Of a stretch of DNA of 64,000 nt, positions 7,979-17,339 are shown in pieces. Both the position numbers and the translations under genes were made by a program. Origin of the DNA: Betaproteobacteria bacterium Ga0077526 (GTDB lineage: Bacteria; Pseudomonadota; Gammaproteobacteria; Burkholderiales; Ga0077523); contig LNDV01000034.1 of the NCBI GenBank assembly GCA_001464765.1, positions 806,001 through 870,000 on the forward strand. The letters run 5' to 3'. Numbering within the stretch: position 1 is the stretch's first letter; each line of letters opens with the position of its first letter. The notes below the pieces were generated by a model. That model had not been told where the DNA came from and searched no databases. It saw nothing but the letters and a program-made list of their open reading frames with translations.

Positions 7979-8887
7979 ATGAAACTCCTGCTCAAGCTTG
8001 CGGTTGCAGTGTGTGCGAGTCTCGCGGCAGGGCTGGTGCACGCGGCCATCAACGTGTTTGCCTGCGCGCCCGAGTGGGGCTCTCTCGTCCGCGAGATCGC
8101 CGGCGAGCGTGCAACGGTCTACGTGGCCACCACCGGCCAGCAGGACATCCATCGCATTCAGGCGCGGCCCAGCCTCATCGCCCGCGCCCGCATGGCCGAT
8201 CTGGTCGTGTGCACAGGCGCCGAAGTCGAGTCCGGCTGGATGCCGATCGTGCGTTCGCAGTCCGGCAACGATCGCATCCAGATCGGCAAGCCGGGGTTCC
8301 TGGAGATCGCCCCGGTCGTGCCGCGCATCGAAGTGCCGCAGGTCCTCGACCGCGCGATGGGCGATGTGCACCCGATGGGCAATCCGCACATCCAGTTCGG
8401 TCCCGCACAGATCCGCGTGGCAGCCAACGAGATCGGCAACCGGCTGATCCGCATCGACCCCGCGGGTGAGGCCGAGTACCGCACGCGCCTGGCGGACTTC
8501 ACGCGTCGCTGGAACGAAGCCACGTCGCGCTGGGCCGAGATGGGTGCGCCGCTCAAGGGCATGACCGTCATCCAGTACCACCGCAACTTCTCGTACCTGT
8601 TCGCGTTCCTCGGCATGCGCGAGGTCGGCACGCTCGAACCCAAGCCGGGCATCGAGCCGACGTCCTCGCACCTCAACGATCTCGTGGCGCAACAGGCCGC
8701 GACGCCCGCGCGCATGGTGATCCGCTCGTCGTACCACGCCGAGGCACCCGCCAAGTGGCTCGCCTCCAAGATCAACGTGCCTTCGATCGTCCTGCCCGCC
8801 ACGGTGGGCGGCACGGCGGAGGCCAAGGATCTCTTCTCCATGTTCGACGACGCCATTCGCCGGATGCTCGCCGCGGCAGGCAAGTAG
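7979..8887 (+). CDS. znuA: Zinc/metal ABC transporter periplasmic binding protein, ZnuA-like
   Basis: This is the 302-residue substrate-binding protein of a cluster A-I metal transporter. A signal peptide covers residues 1-23. Candidate metal ligands are His58 (DIHRIQ, where most relatives read DPH), His131/His137 (HPMGNPHIQF), His201 (QYHRNF) and possibly His253. The histidine-rich loop of canonical ZnuA is absent. I placed the start at ATG 7979 behind CGGAGG rather than at an upstream ATG overlapping the porin. The gene is followed by ATPase and permease genes in the same direction. Zinc is the likeliest ligand, but manganese or another metal is possible. Confidence 0.85.
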   Translation: MKLLLKLAVAVCASLAAGLVHAAINVFACAPEWGSLVREIAGERATVYVATTGQQDIHRIQARPSLIARARMADLVVCTGAEVESGWMPIVRSQSGNDRIQIGKPGFLEIAPVVPRIEVPQVLDRAMGDVHPMGNPHIQFGPAQIRVAANEIGNRLIRIDPAGEAEYRTRLADFTRRWNEATSRWAEMGAPLKGMTVIQYHRNFSYLFAFLGMREVGTLEPKPGIEPTSSHLNDLVAQQAATPARMVIRSSYHAEAPAKWLASKINVPSIVLPATVGGTAEAKDLFSMFDDAIRRMLAAAGK

Positions 8888-8891
8888 GCAA

Positions 8892-9536
8892 ATGAGCCGC
8901 CCGGCAGTGCAGACTCCGCCCGCCCGCAGCCCAGGCAACGCGTCGCGTCCGACACTGCAGGAGGTGCGAGCGTCCGGCTGCATCACTTTTCACGACGTGG
9001 TGGCTGGGTATGAGCATCCGGTGATGGGCCCGCTGTCGTTCACCGTGCGCGCCAATGAAGTCGTGGCGCTTTGGGGGCCGAACGGTGCGGGCAAGACCAC
9101 CGCGCTCAATGTCATCGGCGGCGCAGCCCGCGTGTTCCAGGGCCGAGTGGAGCGCAGCGAGGCGCTGCGCATCTCGCATCAGCACCAGAATCCGCTACCC
9201 GTATCCGGTATTCCGCTTTCCGGGCGTGAACTCTTGAAGCTCACCGGGGCAGATCCCGCCGTGCTGCCGGTGTCGCTGCAGCCGCTGCTGAAACGCCGGC
9301 TGTCCGCGCTGTCGGGCGGGCAGCTTCAGTTGCTTCAGGTGTGGGCGTGTCTGCTGGCCCCCGTGGATCTCGTGCTGCTCGACGAGCCGACCAACAACGT
9401 GGACCAGGAAGGCATCGCCCATCTCGAAGCCGCGATGGCGACCGCACGTCATGGCCGGTCGATCCTGCTGGTGAGTCACGACCGCCGGTTCGTCGAAGCC
9501 GTATCCGACCGCATCGTGGAGGTCCCCGCACGATGA
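8892..9536 (+). CDS. znuC: Metal ABC transporter ATPase, ZnuC-like
   Basis: This is the 214-residue ATP-binding subunit of the metal transporter. Walker A is GPNGAGKT at about 62-69, the signature is LSGGQ, and Walker B is LVLLDEPTNN. About 30 residues precede the conserved part and the C-terminus is short compared with E. coli ZnuC. It starts 4 bases after znuA and its TGA overlaps the start of the permease gene (ATGA), so the three are translationally coupled. Confidence 0.88.
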   Translation: MSRPAVQTPPARSPGNASRPTLQEVRASGCITFHDVVAGYEHPVMGPLSFTVRANEVVALWGPNGAGKTTALNVIGGAARVFQGRVERSEALRISHQHQNPLPVSGIPLSGRELLKLTGADPAVLPVSLQPLLKRRLSALSGGQLQLLQVWACLLAPVDLVLLDEPTNNVDQEGIAHLEAAMATARHGRSILLVSHDRRFVEAVSDRIVEVPAR

Positions 9537-10345
9537 ACTGGGGCGCCATCACCGATCCGTTGTTCTTCACGCCGTTCGTGACCGGTCTGCTGTTCGCGCT
9601 CGTGCTGCCCGTCATCGGCATGTACCTGCGCCTGCGGGAGGAATGGCTTGCCGCGCTGTCGTTCGCGCAGCTCGCCGCGGCCGGGTCGCTCGCCGCCGCC
9701 ATCATGGGTGCGCCGGTGCTCGCGGGCGGTTTGCTCGTGTCGGCCGCAGCCGCAGGAATCAAGTCCACGCTCGCGAGGAGCGGGAACAACGGCTATGCGC
9801 TGCTGATGGTGGCGGGGTGGGGCGCGTCGGTGCTCATGCTCGCGAATGCCCCCGCGGCCGATCACCTCGGGCACGCGCTGTTCGACGGCCAGCTGTATTT
9901 CACCGGCAGCGAGCACCTGTGGAGCATGGTGGCGTTCCTCGTCGTCGCGGCAGTGGCGATGCGGTGGCTGTCCAGGCCCTTGCTTCTCGAGAGGGTGTTT
10001 CCGGATTTCTTTCGCGCGAACGGTCACTCGGCCGCTCGGTTTCATCTGGCGTTCGATCTGCTCGTAGCGACCGGCCTCGCGCTCGCCACCGCGTCCATCG
10101 GCGTGATGGCGTCGTTCGCGCTCGTGTTCGTGCCGACCATGATCGCCTATCGGCTCGGCAACAACTGGCGCTCGTCCATGGCGATCGCGGCCGGGGTGGG
10201 CGTGGTCACGTACGTGACCGCCTTCGAGATCGCGCTCGTGTACGACCAGCCTTTCGGGCCGGTGCTCGTCCTCGCGATGGGCGCGGCGGCGGCGCTTGCC
10301 GTCGTGGTGCAGTGGGTGATGCGCCCGCGCCGCGCATTCGCGTAG
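9533..10345 (+). CDS. znuB: Metal ABC transporter permease, ZnuB-like
   Basis: This is the 270-residue membrane permease of the metal uptake system, with about eight hydrophobic helices. It has the ABC-3 family character, including a TASIGVMASFALVF segment near residues 183-196. The ATG at 9533 overlaps the stop of znuC. Its TAG stop is formed by the first bases of a REP-like palindrome (GTAGCCC), which may also help end the transcript. Confidence 0.87.
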   Translation: MNWGAITDPLFFTPFVTGLLFALVLPVIGMYLRLREEWLAALSFAQLAAAGSLAAAIMGAPVLAGGLLVSAAAAGIKSTLARSGNNGYALLMVAGWGASVLMLANAPAADHLGHALFDGQLYFTGSEHLWSMVAFLVVAAVAMRWLSRPLLLERVFPDFFRANGHSAARFHLAFDLLVATGLALATASIGVMASFALVFVPTMIAYRLGNNWRSSMAIAAGVGVVTYVTAFEIALVYDQPFGPVLVLAMGAAAALAVVVQWVMRPRRAFA

Positions 10346-10433
10346 CCCGGACGAGCGAAGCGAACTCCGGGATCGGTGGTGATTGATGCGGTGGCGCCCC
10401 GGAGTCGCGGCTCTCGCCGCTCGTCCGGGCTAC
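10342..10433. repeat. REP-like inverted pair
   Basis: Two inverted copies of the dispersed palindrome face each other: GTAGCCCGGACGAGCG at the left and CGCTCGTCCGGGCTAC at the right, with CTCCGGG/CCCGGAG inside. The pair can form a long hairpin just after znuB. Confidence 0.85.
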
Positions 10434-10554
10434 GGGATGGCCCAACCGCGTCGACGCCGGGGACATCTTCCCCCTCCAGAAAACCCGCCTTCCGGCCGCT
10501 AACGATCTACACTCCGAAATCCAAGGCGCCCGGCTCCACCGGGCCGGCATCACC

Positions 10555-11586
10555 ATGACTTCCCCTCATCTCGACGTTTCCGAACTGGCTGCCGGACTGC
10601 CCGCGGCCACCCGGGAGGCCGCTCTCCTCTATGCTGGAGGCGACACCGCCGGGGCCCGTGCGGTCCTCGAAGCGGCTCTCGCCAAGGACTCCGGCACACG
10701 CCGCGACTGGCTGGTGCTCATGGACCTCGAGCGGCTCCAGGGACGCTGGCGTGCGTACGAGACGCTCGCGGCACGGTATCGGATGCGCTTCTCCGAGGAC
10801 CCGCCCATCGAACGCGAGCGCAAGCAGCGCGAGGCCGCCTTCCCGGAAGAACTGCGGGCCGGCGGCTCCGGCTGCGTGAGCCTCGGCGGGGAACTCAACG
10901 GCTCGGCCATGTCCGCCATGGTGGCGATCCGTGAAGCGGCAACCCGCCACACGGTCATCCATCTCGACGTTACGCGGGTAGAAAACCTCGACTCGGTGGG
11001 CTGCCGATTCCTGCACAGCGCCCTTACCGACCTCATCGCCGCCGGCAACGGCATCGTGATCACCGGAGGGGAATCGCTCGCGCGCCGCCTGCAACGCCTG
11101 CTCGGGGAACAGTCGTCGCAACTCGCCATGTGGGACCTCCTGCTCCTGCTGCGTCGTCTCACGCAGGATCGCGAGGCCTTCGAGCGCGATGCCGTCGATT
11201 TCGCGCTCGCCACGCACGGTGTGCCGCCGGGCTGGGAGCCGCTGCTCATGCCGCAGCCGCTGCGGGCGGACTCCAACGAGCGCCGCAGCCAGCCGCGATA
11301 CGTGTCCCGCGAATCGCTCGCGCTGGAAGGCATCATCGAGCAGGCCGGCGACCCGCAACTGGTTGCGGTGGCGGAGTTTTCTGCGGCGAACGACTACGTG
11401 AACCTGCATCTGGGTTCACTGGAGCGCCTCTCGACCTCCGCCGCCCACGTGCTCGCCCGCGAAGTCGGCGCGGCGGCATCCGAGGGCCGCGTCGTGCGGC
11501 TAATCCGCCCGAACCAGCTCGTGGCCGCGCTGCTCGAGGTCTTGAATCTCGGCCAGTCTGCCGCCATCCTCCACGCGAAGTCCTGA
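10555..11586 (+). CDS. STAS-domain protein upstream of hslVU
   Basis: This is a 343-residue cytosolic protein with no exact family name. An alpha-helical N-terminal part (about 1-100) reads like a TPR-type repeat. A STAS-like domain follows at about 105-200, with LDSVGCRFL in the place where anti-sigma antagonists carry their phosphorylatable Ser. A second STAS-like stretch lies at about 260-340 (LERLSTSAAHVL). Such proteins usually take part in partner switching or act as scaffolds. The gene lies 135 bases before hslV in the same direction, but no link to the protease is proven. Confidence 0.7.
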   Translation: MTSPHLDVSELAAGLPAATREAALLYAGGDTAGARAVLEAALAKDSGTRRDWLVLMDLERLQGRWRAYETLAARYRMRFSEDPPIERERKQREAAFPEELRAGGSGCVSLGGELNGSAMSAMVAIREAATRHTVIHLDVTRVENLDSVGCRFLHSALTDLIAAGNGIVITGGESLARRLQRLLGEQSSQLAMWDLLLLLRRLTQDREAFERDAVDFALATHGVPPGWEPLLMPQPLRADSNERRSQPRYVSRESLALEGIIEQAGDPQLVAVAEFSAANDYVNLHLGSLERLSTSAAHVLAREVGAAASEGRVVRLIRPNQLVAALLEVLNLGQSAAILHAKS

Positions 11587-11721
11587 GGAAGTCCCGCTCG
11601 CCGCGGCGTCCGCGCCGCAGTCCGCGTAAGCTGTCGATCCCGCTTCCCGGGCAGGCCGGTCACGGCCTTCCCGACCCGGCCCCCGGCCGCGTCGGGCACC
11701 TTCCAACTTCCGGAACCCTCC

Positions 11722-12258
11722 ATGACTGAGCAGTACCACGGCACCACCATCGTCTCCGCGCGCCGGGGCCGCAGCGTCGCCCTCGGCGGCGACGGCCAGG
11801 TCACCCTGGGCAACATCATCGTCAAGGCCGGGGCCCGCAAGGTCCGCCGCCTCTATCACGACCGCATCCTCGCCGGATTCGCCGGCGGCACCGCCGATGC
11901 CTTCACGCTGTTCGAGCGCTTCGAGGCCAAGCTGGAAAAACACCAGGGACATCTGGTGCGTTCCGCGGTCGAACTCGCGAAGGACTGGCGCACCGACCGC
12001 ATGCTGCGCCGGCTCGAAGCCATGCTGGCAGTGGCCAACGAGGAGGCCTCGCTCATCATCACCGGCAACGGGGACGTGCTCGAACCCGAGGACGGTCTCC
12101 TCGCCATCGGCAGCGGCGGCGCCTACGCCCAGGCCGCGGCGCGCGCCCTGCTCGACAACACCGAGCTGCCGCCCGAGGTCGTCGTGAAGAAGGCGCTCAG
12201 CATCGCCGGCGACCTGTGCATCTACACCAACCAGAATCACATCATCGAGACGCTATGA
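11722..12258 (+). CDS. hslV: ATP-dependent protease proteolytic subunit HslV (ClpQ)
   Basis: This is the peptidase subunit of the HslUV protease, a dodecamer capped by HslU in the cytosol. The N-terminus MTEQYHG is a short propeptide. Cleavage exposes the nucleophilic threonine of TTIVSARR (Thr8). GGDGQ, AGFAGGTADAFTL and the Lys-rich KVRRLYHDRI segment are conserved. The length of 178 residues is normal. The stop overlaps the start of hslU (ATGA). Such genes are usually heat-shock controlled; no clear sigma-32 promoter was recognised here. Confidence 0.97.
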   Translation: MTEQYHGTTIVSARRGRSVALGGDGQVTLGNIIVKAGARKVRRLYHDRILAGFAGGTADAFTLFERFEAKLEKHQGHLVRSAVELAKDWRTDRMLRRLEAMLAVANEEASLIITGNGDVLEPEDGLLAIGSGGAYAQAAARALLDNTELPPEVVVKKALSIAGDLCIYTNQNHIIETL

Positions 12259-13589
12259 CCCCGCAGGAAATCGTCCACGAGCTGGACAAGTACATCGTCG
12301 GCCAGGACGCCGCGAAGCGTGCCGTGGCCGTCGCGCTGCGCAACCGCTGGCGCCGCCAGCAGGTGGCCGAACCCCTGCGCCACGAGATCACGCCCAAGAA
12401 CATCCTGATGATCGGGCCCACTGGCGTGGGCAAGACCGAGATCGCGCGGCGGCTCGCGCGGCTTGCCGACGCGCCGTTCATCAAGGTGGAGGCCACCAAG
12501 TTCACCGAGGTGGGGTACGTCGGTCGCGACGTGGACACCATCATCCGCGACCTGGTGGAAGCCGCCGTGAAGCAGACGCGCGAGAGCGCGATGAAGAAAG
12601 TGCAGGACCGCGCGAAGGACGCCGCCGAAGACCGCATCCTCGCCGCGCTGCTGCCCGGCGCGCGCGACATCGGCTTTGGCGCGCCGGCCGCGGAACCCGC
12701 CGACGAGAGCGACGGCGCCACCCGCCAGAAATTCCGCAAGAAGCTGCGCGAGGGTTCGCTAGACGACAAGGAGATCGAGATCGACGTGGCGCAGGTGTCC
12801 CCGCAGATGGAGATCCTTGCGCCGCCCGGCATGGAGGACCTCACCTCGCAGATCCAGGGCATGTTTCAGAACCTGGGCGGCGGCCGTCGCAAGATGCGCA
12901 AGATGCGCATCGCCGAGGCGATGAAGCTGCTCACGGAAGAGGAGGCCGCGAAGCTCGTCAACGACGAGGAACTCAAGTTGGCCGCACTCGCGAACGTGGA
13001 ATCGAACGGCATCGTGTTCCTCGACGAGATCGACAAGATCGCCTCCCGCTCCGAATACCAGGGCGCCGACGTTTCGCGTCAGGGCGTGCAGCGCGATCTG
13101 CTGCCGCTGGTGGAAGGCACGACCGTGTCCACCAAGTACGGGATGATCAAGACCGACCACATCCTGTTCATCGGCAGCGGCGCGTTCCATTTCTCCAAGC
13201 CGTCGGATCTCATTCCGGAGCTGCAGGGCCGCTTCCCGATCCGCGTGGAACTGGAATCGCTCTCCGTCGACGACTTCGAGCGCATTCTCACTTCCACCGA
13301 TGCCTGCCTCACGCGACAGTACGAAGCGCTGCTCGCGACGGAAGGTGTGACGCTCGAGTTCACGCCCGAGGGCATCCGGCGCCTGGCCGAAGTCGCGTGG
13401 CAGGTGAACGAGAAGACCGAGAACATCGGCGCCCGTCGTCTGTACACGGTGATGGAGAAGCTGCTGGAGGAAGTGTCGTTCGAGGCCGGCAAGCGCAGCG
13501 GCGGTGCCGTTCGCGTCGACCCCGAGTACGTCGACAGCCGACTGGGCGAACTCGCCGCCACCGAAGATCTCGCACGCTACGTCTTGTAG
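12255..13589 (+). CDS. hslU: ATP-dependent protease ATPase subunit HslU (ClpY)
   Basis: This is the 444-residue AAA+ unfoldase partner of HslV. The ATG at 12255 overlaps the hslV stop and begins MTPQEIVHELDKYIVGQ, the typical N-terminus. Walker A is GPTGVGKT and the pore motif GYVGRD follows. The inserted I-domain covers about 110-240, and Walker B is IVFLDEIDKIA. The C-terminus ends in ARYVL, the tail that docks into HslV. A strong hairpin follows the gene. Confidence 0.97.
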   Translation: MTPQEIVHELDKYIVGQDAAKRAVAVALRNRWRRQQVAEPLRHEITPKNILMIGPTGVGKTEIARRLARLADAPFIKVEATKFTEVGYVGRDVDTIIRDLVEAAVKQTRESAMKKVQDRAKDAAEDRILAALLPGARDIGFGAPAAEPADESDGATRQKFRKKLREGSLDDKEIEIDVAQVSPQMEILAPPGMEDLTSQIQGMFQNLGGGRRKMRKMRIAEAMKLLTEEEAAKLVNDEELKLAALANVESNGIVFLDEIDKIASRSEYQGADVSRQGVQRDLLPLVEGTTVSTKYGMIKTDHILFIGSGAFHFSKPSDLIPELQGRFPIRVELESLSVDDFERILTSTDACLTRQYEALLATEGVTLEFTPEGIRRLAEVAWQVNEKTENIGARRLYTVMEKLLEEVSFEAGKRSGGAVRVDPEYVDSRLGELAATEDLARYVL

Positions 13590-13603
13590 CAGCGTGCACC
13601 AGT

Positions 13604-13628
13604 TTCGCGCCCCTTTTCGGGGCGCGAA
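13604..13628 (+). terminator. Strong hairpin after hslU
   Basis: A perfect 10-bp stem (TTCGCGCCCC paired with GGGGCGCGAA) with loop TTTTC lies 15 bases after hslU. There is no U-run after it, so it may act as a factor-dependent terminator or protect the 3' end. Confidence 0.55.
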
Positions 13629-13705
13629 TCGCCGCGCAATTCGGGGGTTTCGCAACACCGCGCGAGCGATACAATCGACCGCGTTTCCCAGTGGATGATG
13701 CGGTC

Positions 13706-16264
13706 ATGACAAGCGGCACTACCTTCCTGCTCGAAGTCAATCCGAAGATCCCCAAGCGCCTCGAGCGCCTGGAGGAACTCGCAAACAATCTCTGGTACAG
13801 CTGGGATCGCCCGACACGCTCGGTGTTTGCCCGCCTGCATCCTCAGCTGTGGAATGCCGTCGGTCACAGCCCCAAGGCGTTCCTGAAGCGCATCGACGAA
13901 GAGCGGCTTCGCGCCGCGGCAGACGATCCGGTGTTCCTCAAGGGCTTCAACCGTGTGCTGTCTTCCTACGACACGTACCACAACGAACCCCTGCGCCGGA
14001 ACGGCTCCGAGTGGCTGCGGCAGAACGATCTCGTTGCGTATTTCTGCGCGGAATTCGGCTTCCACGAGTCCCTGCCCATCTACTCCGGCGGTCTCGGCAT
14101 TCTCGCGGGCGACCACTGCAAGGCCGCGAGCGACATGCGCCTGCCGTTCGTGGGCATCGGCCTGCTCTACCGGCAGGGGTACTTCCAGCAGACCATCGAC
14201 AGCGACGGCAACCAGCATCCGGCCTACGGCGATTCCGACTTCGATGATCTGCCTGTCGAGCAGGTCCTCCGCGAAGACGGCTCGGAACTCATCGTGCACG
14301 TCGACATGCCCGGACGCGCCGTGGCGATCAAGGTGTGGAAAGCGCGCATCGGCCACGTGTGGCTTTATCTGCTCGACACCGACATCCCCGCCAACGCCGC
14401 ATCCGATCGGGACATCACGCACCGCCTGTACGGCGGCGACCGCACCGACCGCCTCGAGCAGGAGATGGTGCTGGGCGTAGGCGGCGTGCGCGCGCTGTCG
14501 GCGCTGGGGCTGCAGCCCACGGTGTGGCACATCAACGAAGGCCACGCGGCGTTCCTCGTCCTGGAGCGCATGCGGGAGATGGTCGTCAGCGGCCATGACT
14601 TCCCCACCGCGATGGAGGCCGTCGCGGCCAATACGGTGTTCACGACGCACACGCCGGTGCCTGCCGGGCACGACCACTTCGCGGAAGACATGATCGCGGA
14701 GTACTTCGCCAAGTTCTCGAACGAACTCTCGCTGAGCCGCGAGCAGTTCCTCGCGCTGGGCCGCACCGAGGGCGGTCACGAGTTCAACATGACAGCCCTC
14801 GCGGTGCGGGGCTCACGCTTCCACAACGGCGTGTCCCAGATTCACGGCGATGTCTCGTCGCGCATCCTGTCGAGCATGTGGCCGCAGATCGCCCCCGAGG
14901 ACAACCCCATCGACTACGTCACGAACGGCGTGCACGTGCCGACGTTCCTCGCGCAGGAATGGGGGGATCTCTTCGACCGCTACCTCGGGTTCGACTGGAC
15001 CCACCACATGACCGACCCCGGGTTCTGGCGCAACGTCGAGGCCATTCCCGATCATCTGTTCTGGAGTGTCCGTCAGTCCCTCAAGGCGCAGATGCTGCAC
15101 CTCGTGCGTCACCGGGTGACCACGCAGCACTTCCGCAATCACGGGTCGGAGGCGCACCTCGACCGTCTGCTGAAGCTCACAGACCCCGACAACCCGAACG
15201 TCCTCACCATCGGCTTCGCGCGGCGCTTCGCCACCTACAAACGCGCGACACTGCTGCTGCAGAACCTCGACTGGCTGCGGTCCATCATCTGCAACGATTC
15301 CCGGCCGGTGCTGTTCATCTTCGCGGGCAAGGCCCACCCGGCGGATGTTCCCGGGCAGGACCTCATCCGGCGCCTCTCCCAGATCGCGAGGACGCCGGAG
15401 TTCGAAGGCCGCATCCTCTTCGTCGAGAACTACGATCTCCGCCTCGCCCGGCGCCTGGTCTCGGGCGTGGACGTGTGGCTCAACAACCCGGTGTACCCGC
15501 TCGAGGCGAGCGGCACGTCGGGCATGAAGGCCGGCATCAACGGGGTGATCAACCTCTCCGTGAGCGACGGCTGGTGGGGCGAGGGCTACGACGGGCGCAA
15601 CGGCTGGGCCATCAAGCCGGTGGCCGAACATCTCGACGATCATCGGCGCAATGTCGAGGAATCGAACACGCTCTACGAGCTGATGCAGGACCACGTGATC
15701 CCCGCCTACTACACCCGCTCGGAGATGGGCTATTCGCAGGAGTGGGTGCGGATGGCCAAGCATTCCATCGCTACGCTGCTGCCTCGCTTCAACTCCGCGC
15801 GGATGGTCAACGAGTACCTCGGCAAGTTCTACCTCCCGGCCACCCGGCAGTGGCGAAAGTACTCCGAGAGCGGCTTCGCCAACGCCACGGCCATCGCCCG
15901 CTGGAAGGAACACGTGCGCTCGTCCTGGCCGAAGGTCGGCATCCGCCGGCTGGATTCCGCCCCCAGGCGGATTGCCTTCGGAGATGCCGTGCGGTTCGAG
16001 GTCGCCGTGCAGCTGGACGGCCTGCAGCCGGCCGACGTCGTGCTGGAGATGATCCTGCGGCGCTCCACCACCCTCGAGAGCCAGCAGTTCAAGGAACGCC
16101 ACCGCTTCGAGTTCGACGGCACCCGGACCCCGGAAGGGGAGCATCGCTACGTGCTGGAGCTCACGCCCGAGATGTGCGGCAAGCTCGAGTACCGGGTCTG
16201 TCTGTACCCGCACAACGCGCTCCTGACTCACCCCCATGAGATGGGCATGATGCTCTGGCTGTAG
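13706..16264 (+). CDS. glgP: Alpha-glucan (glycogen) phosphorylase, DUF3417 type
   Basis: This is an 852-residue GT35 phosphorylase that releases glucose-1-phosphate from alpha-1,4-glucans with PLP. The N-terminal 100 or so residues (LEELANNLWYSWDR) are the DUF3417 domain found in the archaeal/bacterial short-type enzymes. INEGHAAF and TTHTPVPAGHD lie in the middle. The catalytic and PLP region reads EASGTSGMKAGINGV, followed by DGWWGEGYDG. The start at ATG 13706 is likely, with GTG 13691 in the same frame as an alternative. The C-terminal 120 residues form a beta-rich extension. No other glycogen gene is nearby. Confidence 0.92.
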   Translation: MTSGTTFLLEVNPKIPKRLERLEELANNLWYSWDRPTRSVFARLHPQLWNAVGHSPKAFLKRIDEERLRAAADDPVFLKGFNRVLSSYDTYHNEPLRRNGSEWLRQNDLVAYFCAEFGFHESLPIYSGGLGILAGDHCKAASDMRLPFVGIGLLYRQGYFQQTIDSDGNQHPAYGDSDFDDLPVEQVLREDGSELIVHVDMPGRAVAIKVWKARIGHVWLYLLDTDIPANAASDRDITHRLYGGDRTDRLEQEMVLGVGGVRALSALGLQPTVWHINEGHAAFLVLERMREMVVSGHDFPTAMEAVAANTVFTTHTPVPAGHDHFAEDMIAEYFAKFSNELSLSREQFLALGRTEGGHEFNMTALAVRGSRFHNGVSQIHGDVSSRILSSMWPQIAPEDNPIDYVTNGVHVPTFLAQEWGDLFDRYLGFDWTHHMTDPGFWRNVEAIPDHLFWSVRQSLKAQMLHLVRHRVTTQHFRNHGSEAHLDRLLKLTDPDNPNVLTIGFARRFATYKRATLLLQNLDWLRSIICNDSRPVLFIFAGKAHPADVPGQDLIRRLSQIARTPEFEGRILFVENYDLRLARRLVSGVDVWLNNPVYPLEASGTSGMKAGINGVINLSVSDGWWGEGYDGRNGWAIKPVAEHLDDHRRNVEESNTLYELMQDHVIPAYYTRSEMGYSQEWVRMAKHSIATLLPRFNSARMVNEYLGKFYLPATRQWRKYSESGFANATAIARWKEHVRSSWPKVGIRRLDSAPRRIAFGDAVRFEVAVQLDGLQPADVVLEMILRRSTTLESQQFKERHRFEFDGTRTPEGEHRYVLELTPEMCGKLEYRVCLYPHNALLTHPHEMGMMLWL

Positions 16265-16482
16265 GGAAGGCTCGCATCGGCGACGCCGGGATCGCCCCGG
16301 TTCCGCGGCGCCGCACCGGGAAACGCTCCCGGAGTCGGGTGCTTCGGGACGCTCGCTCCGTGGTCCCGTCGGCGGTACACTCGACGCCATAACAAGCTGG
16401 TTCGGGCACGGGTCGTGCGAGCGATCAGGCGTTTTCCCATGCGCCGTGGTTGCCGTCAGACCGGAACCTACGGAGAGAGACC

Positions 16483-17283
16483 ATGACCATCACGATCCGA
16501 ATCGTCGCGGTCGCCGAGCGAGCCGTCGAATCCAAATCCGTCAGTTTCGACGCGGCCGGCGGCACCATCGGCCGCCGCTCCGACAGCACGCTGGTGATCC
16601 CGGACCAGAGCCGGCGAGTCTCCCGTGTACATGCGGTGGTGTCCTTCCACGGAAATGTCTTCAAGATCCGCGATCAGGGCTCCTTTCTGCCGGTGTACGT
16701 CAACGGACACGGCGTAGGTTTCCAGCGCGACATGACCATCCGCCCGGGCGACCGGATCCAGATCGGGCCGTACACCCTGGAGGTCGCCGCCGCCGAAGGT
16801 GAGGCCACCCAGCCCGTGGCACCCGCAGCGCCAGCCAAGGCCGAGGAGCCGGTGACCTTCTCGCAGGTCCCGTTCGAGGTCCTCGAGAAGCGCCTGGCAG
16901 CCGCCAAGGCGAGCGGACTTCGCCTCACCACTGACAACTATCCCGTCACCCCGGACGCCACCTCCACGCAGGACCGTCCGTTCGACCTCTCGGCCACCAT
17001 CGATCGGATGCGCGGTACGCCGCTCGCCGGGTCGCCGCTGGATCCGGCGCCGGCTGTGCCCGAGGTTTCCGCGATCGACCTGGAGCCGGTAGGCTCGGGT
17101 CTCGTAAGGGGAAATCCCGAGTTTCCGCCGCTGGTGTCGTCCCAACCGCCGGCGCTCGAAGCCTCCAACGAAGCCTCGTCGGAAACCCCCGAACCGCCCG
17201 CCCCGGAGCCCAGCGCGGCCCGTCCGGCGCGCGTGATCAGTCTGCTCGAAACCGCTCGCCGGGTCCTCGGCGGCCGTAGCTGA
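16483..17283 (+). CDS. FHA-domain protein
   Basis: This is a 266-residue protein with a forkhead-associated domain at about 1-105. Its phosphothreonine-binding residues are seen in GRRSDS and RVSRVHA, followed by a YVNG turn. The remaining 160 residues are rich in Pro, Ala and Glu and probably disordered. There is no signal peptide. The ATG at 16483 follows GGAGAGAG. FHA proteins of this build occur as readers of Ser/Thr kinase signals or as type VI secretion accessories, but no kinase or secretion gene is in the window. It is convergent with the next gene. Confidence 0.8.
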   Translation: MTITIRIVAVAERAVESKSVSFDAAGGTIGRRSDSTLVIPDQSRRVSRVHAVVSFHGNVFKIRDQGSFLPVYVNGHGVGFQRDMTIRPGDRIQIGPYTLEVAAAEGEATQPVAPAAPAKAEEPVTFSQVPFEVLEKRLAAAKASGLRLTTDNYPVTPDATSTQDRPFDLSATIDRMRGTPLAGSPLDPAPAVPEVSAIDLEPVGSGLVRGNPEFPPLVSSQPPALEASNEASSETPEPPAPEPSAARPARVISLLETARRVLGGRS

Positions 17284-17287
17284 TTCC

Positions 17288-17308
17288 GACACGCCCTTCC
17301 GGCGTGTC
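17288..17308 (+). terminator. Hairpin after the FHA gene
   Basis: A perfect 8-bp stem GACACGCC/GGCGTGTC with loop CTTCC starts four bases after the FHA stop codon. The base run after it is C-rich rather than U-rich, so termination strength is uncertain. Confidence 0.55.
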
Positions 17309-17339
17309 CCGACCTTTCCGCCGGACGCACCAACGATAA

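Noticed and set aside
12759..16390. Long minus-strand frames opposite hslU and glycogen phosphorylase
   Set aside because: They mirror strongly coding plus-strand genes with known motifs and have no recognisable domains.
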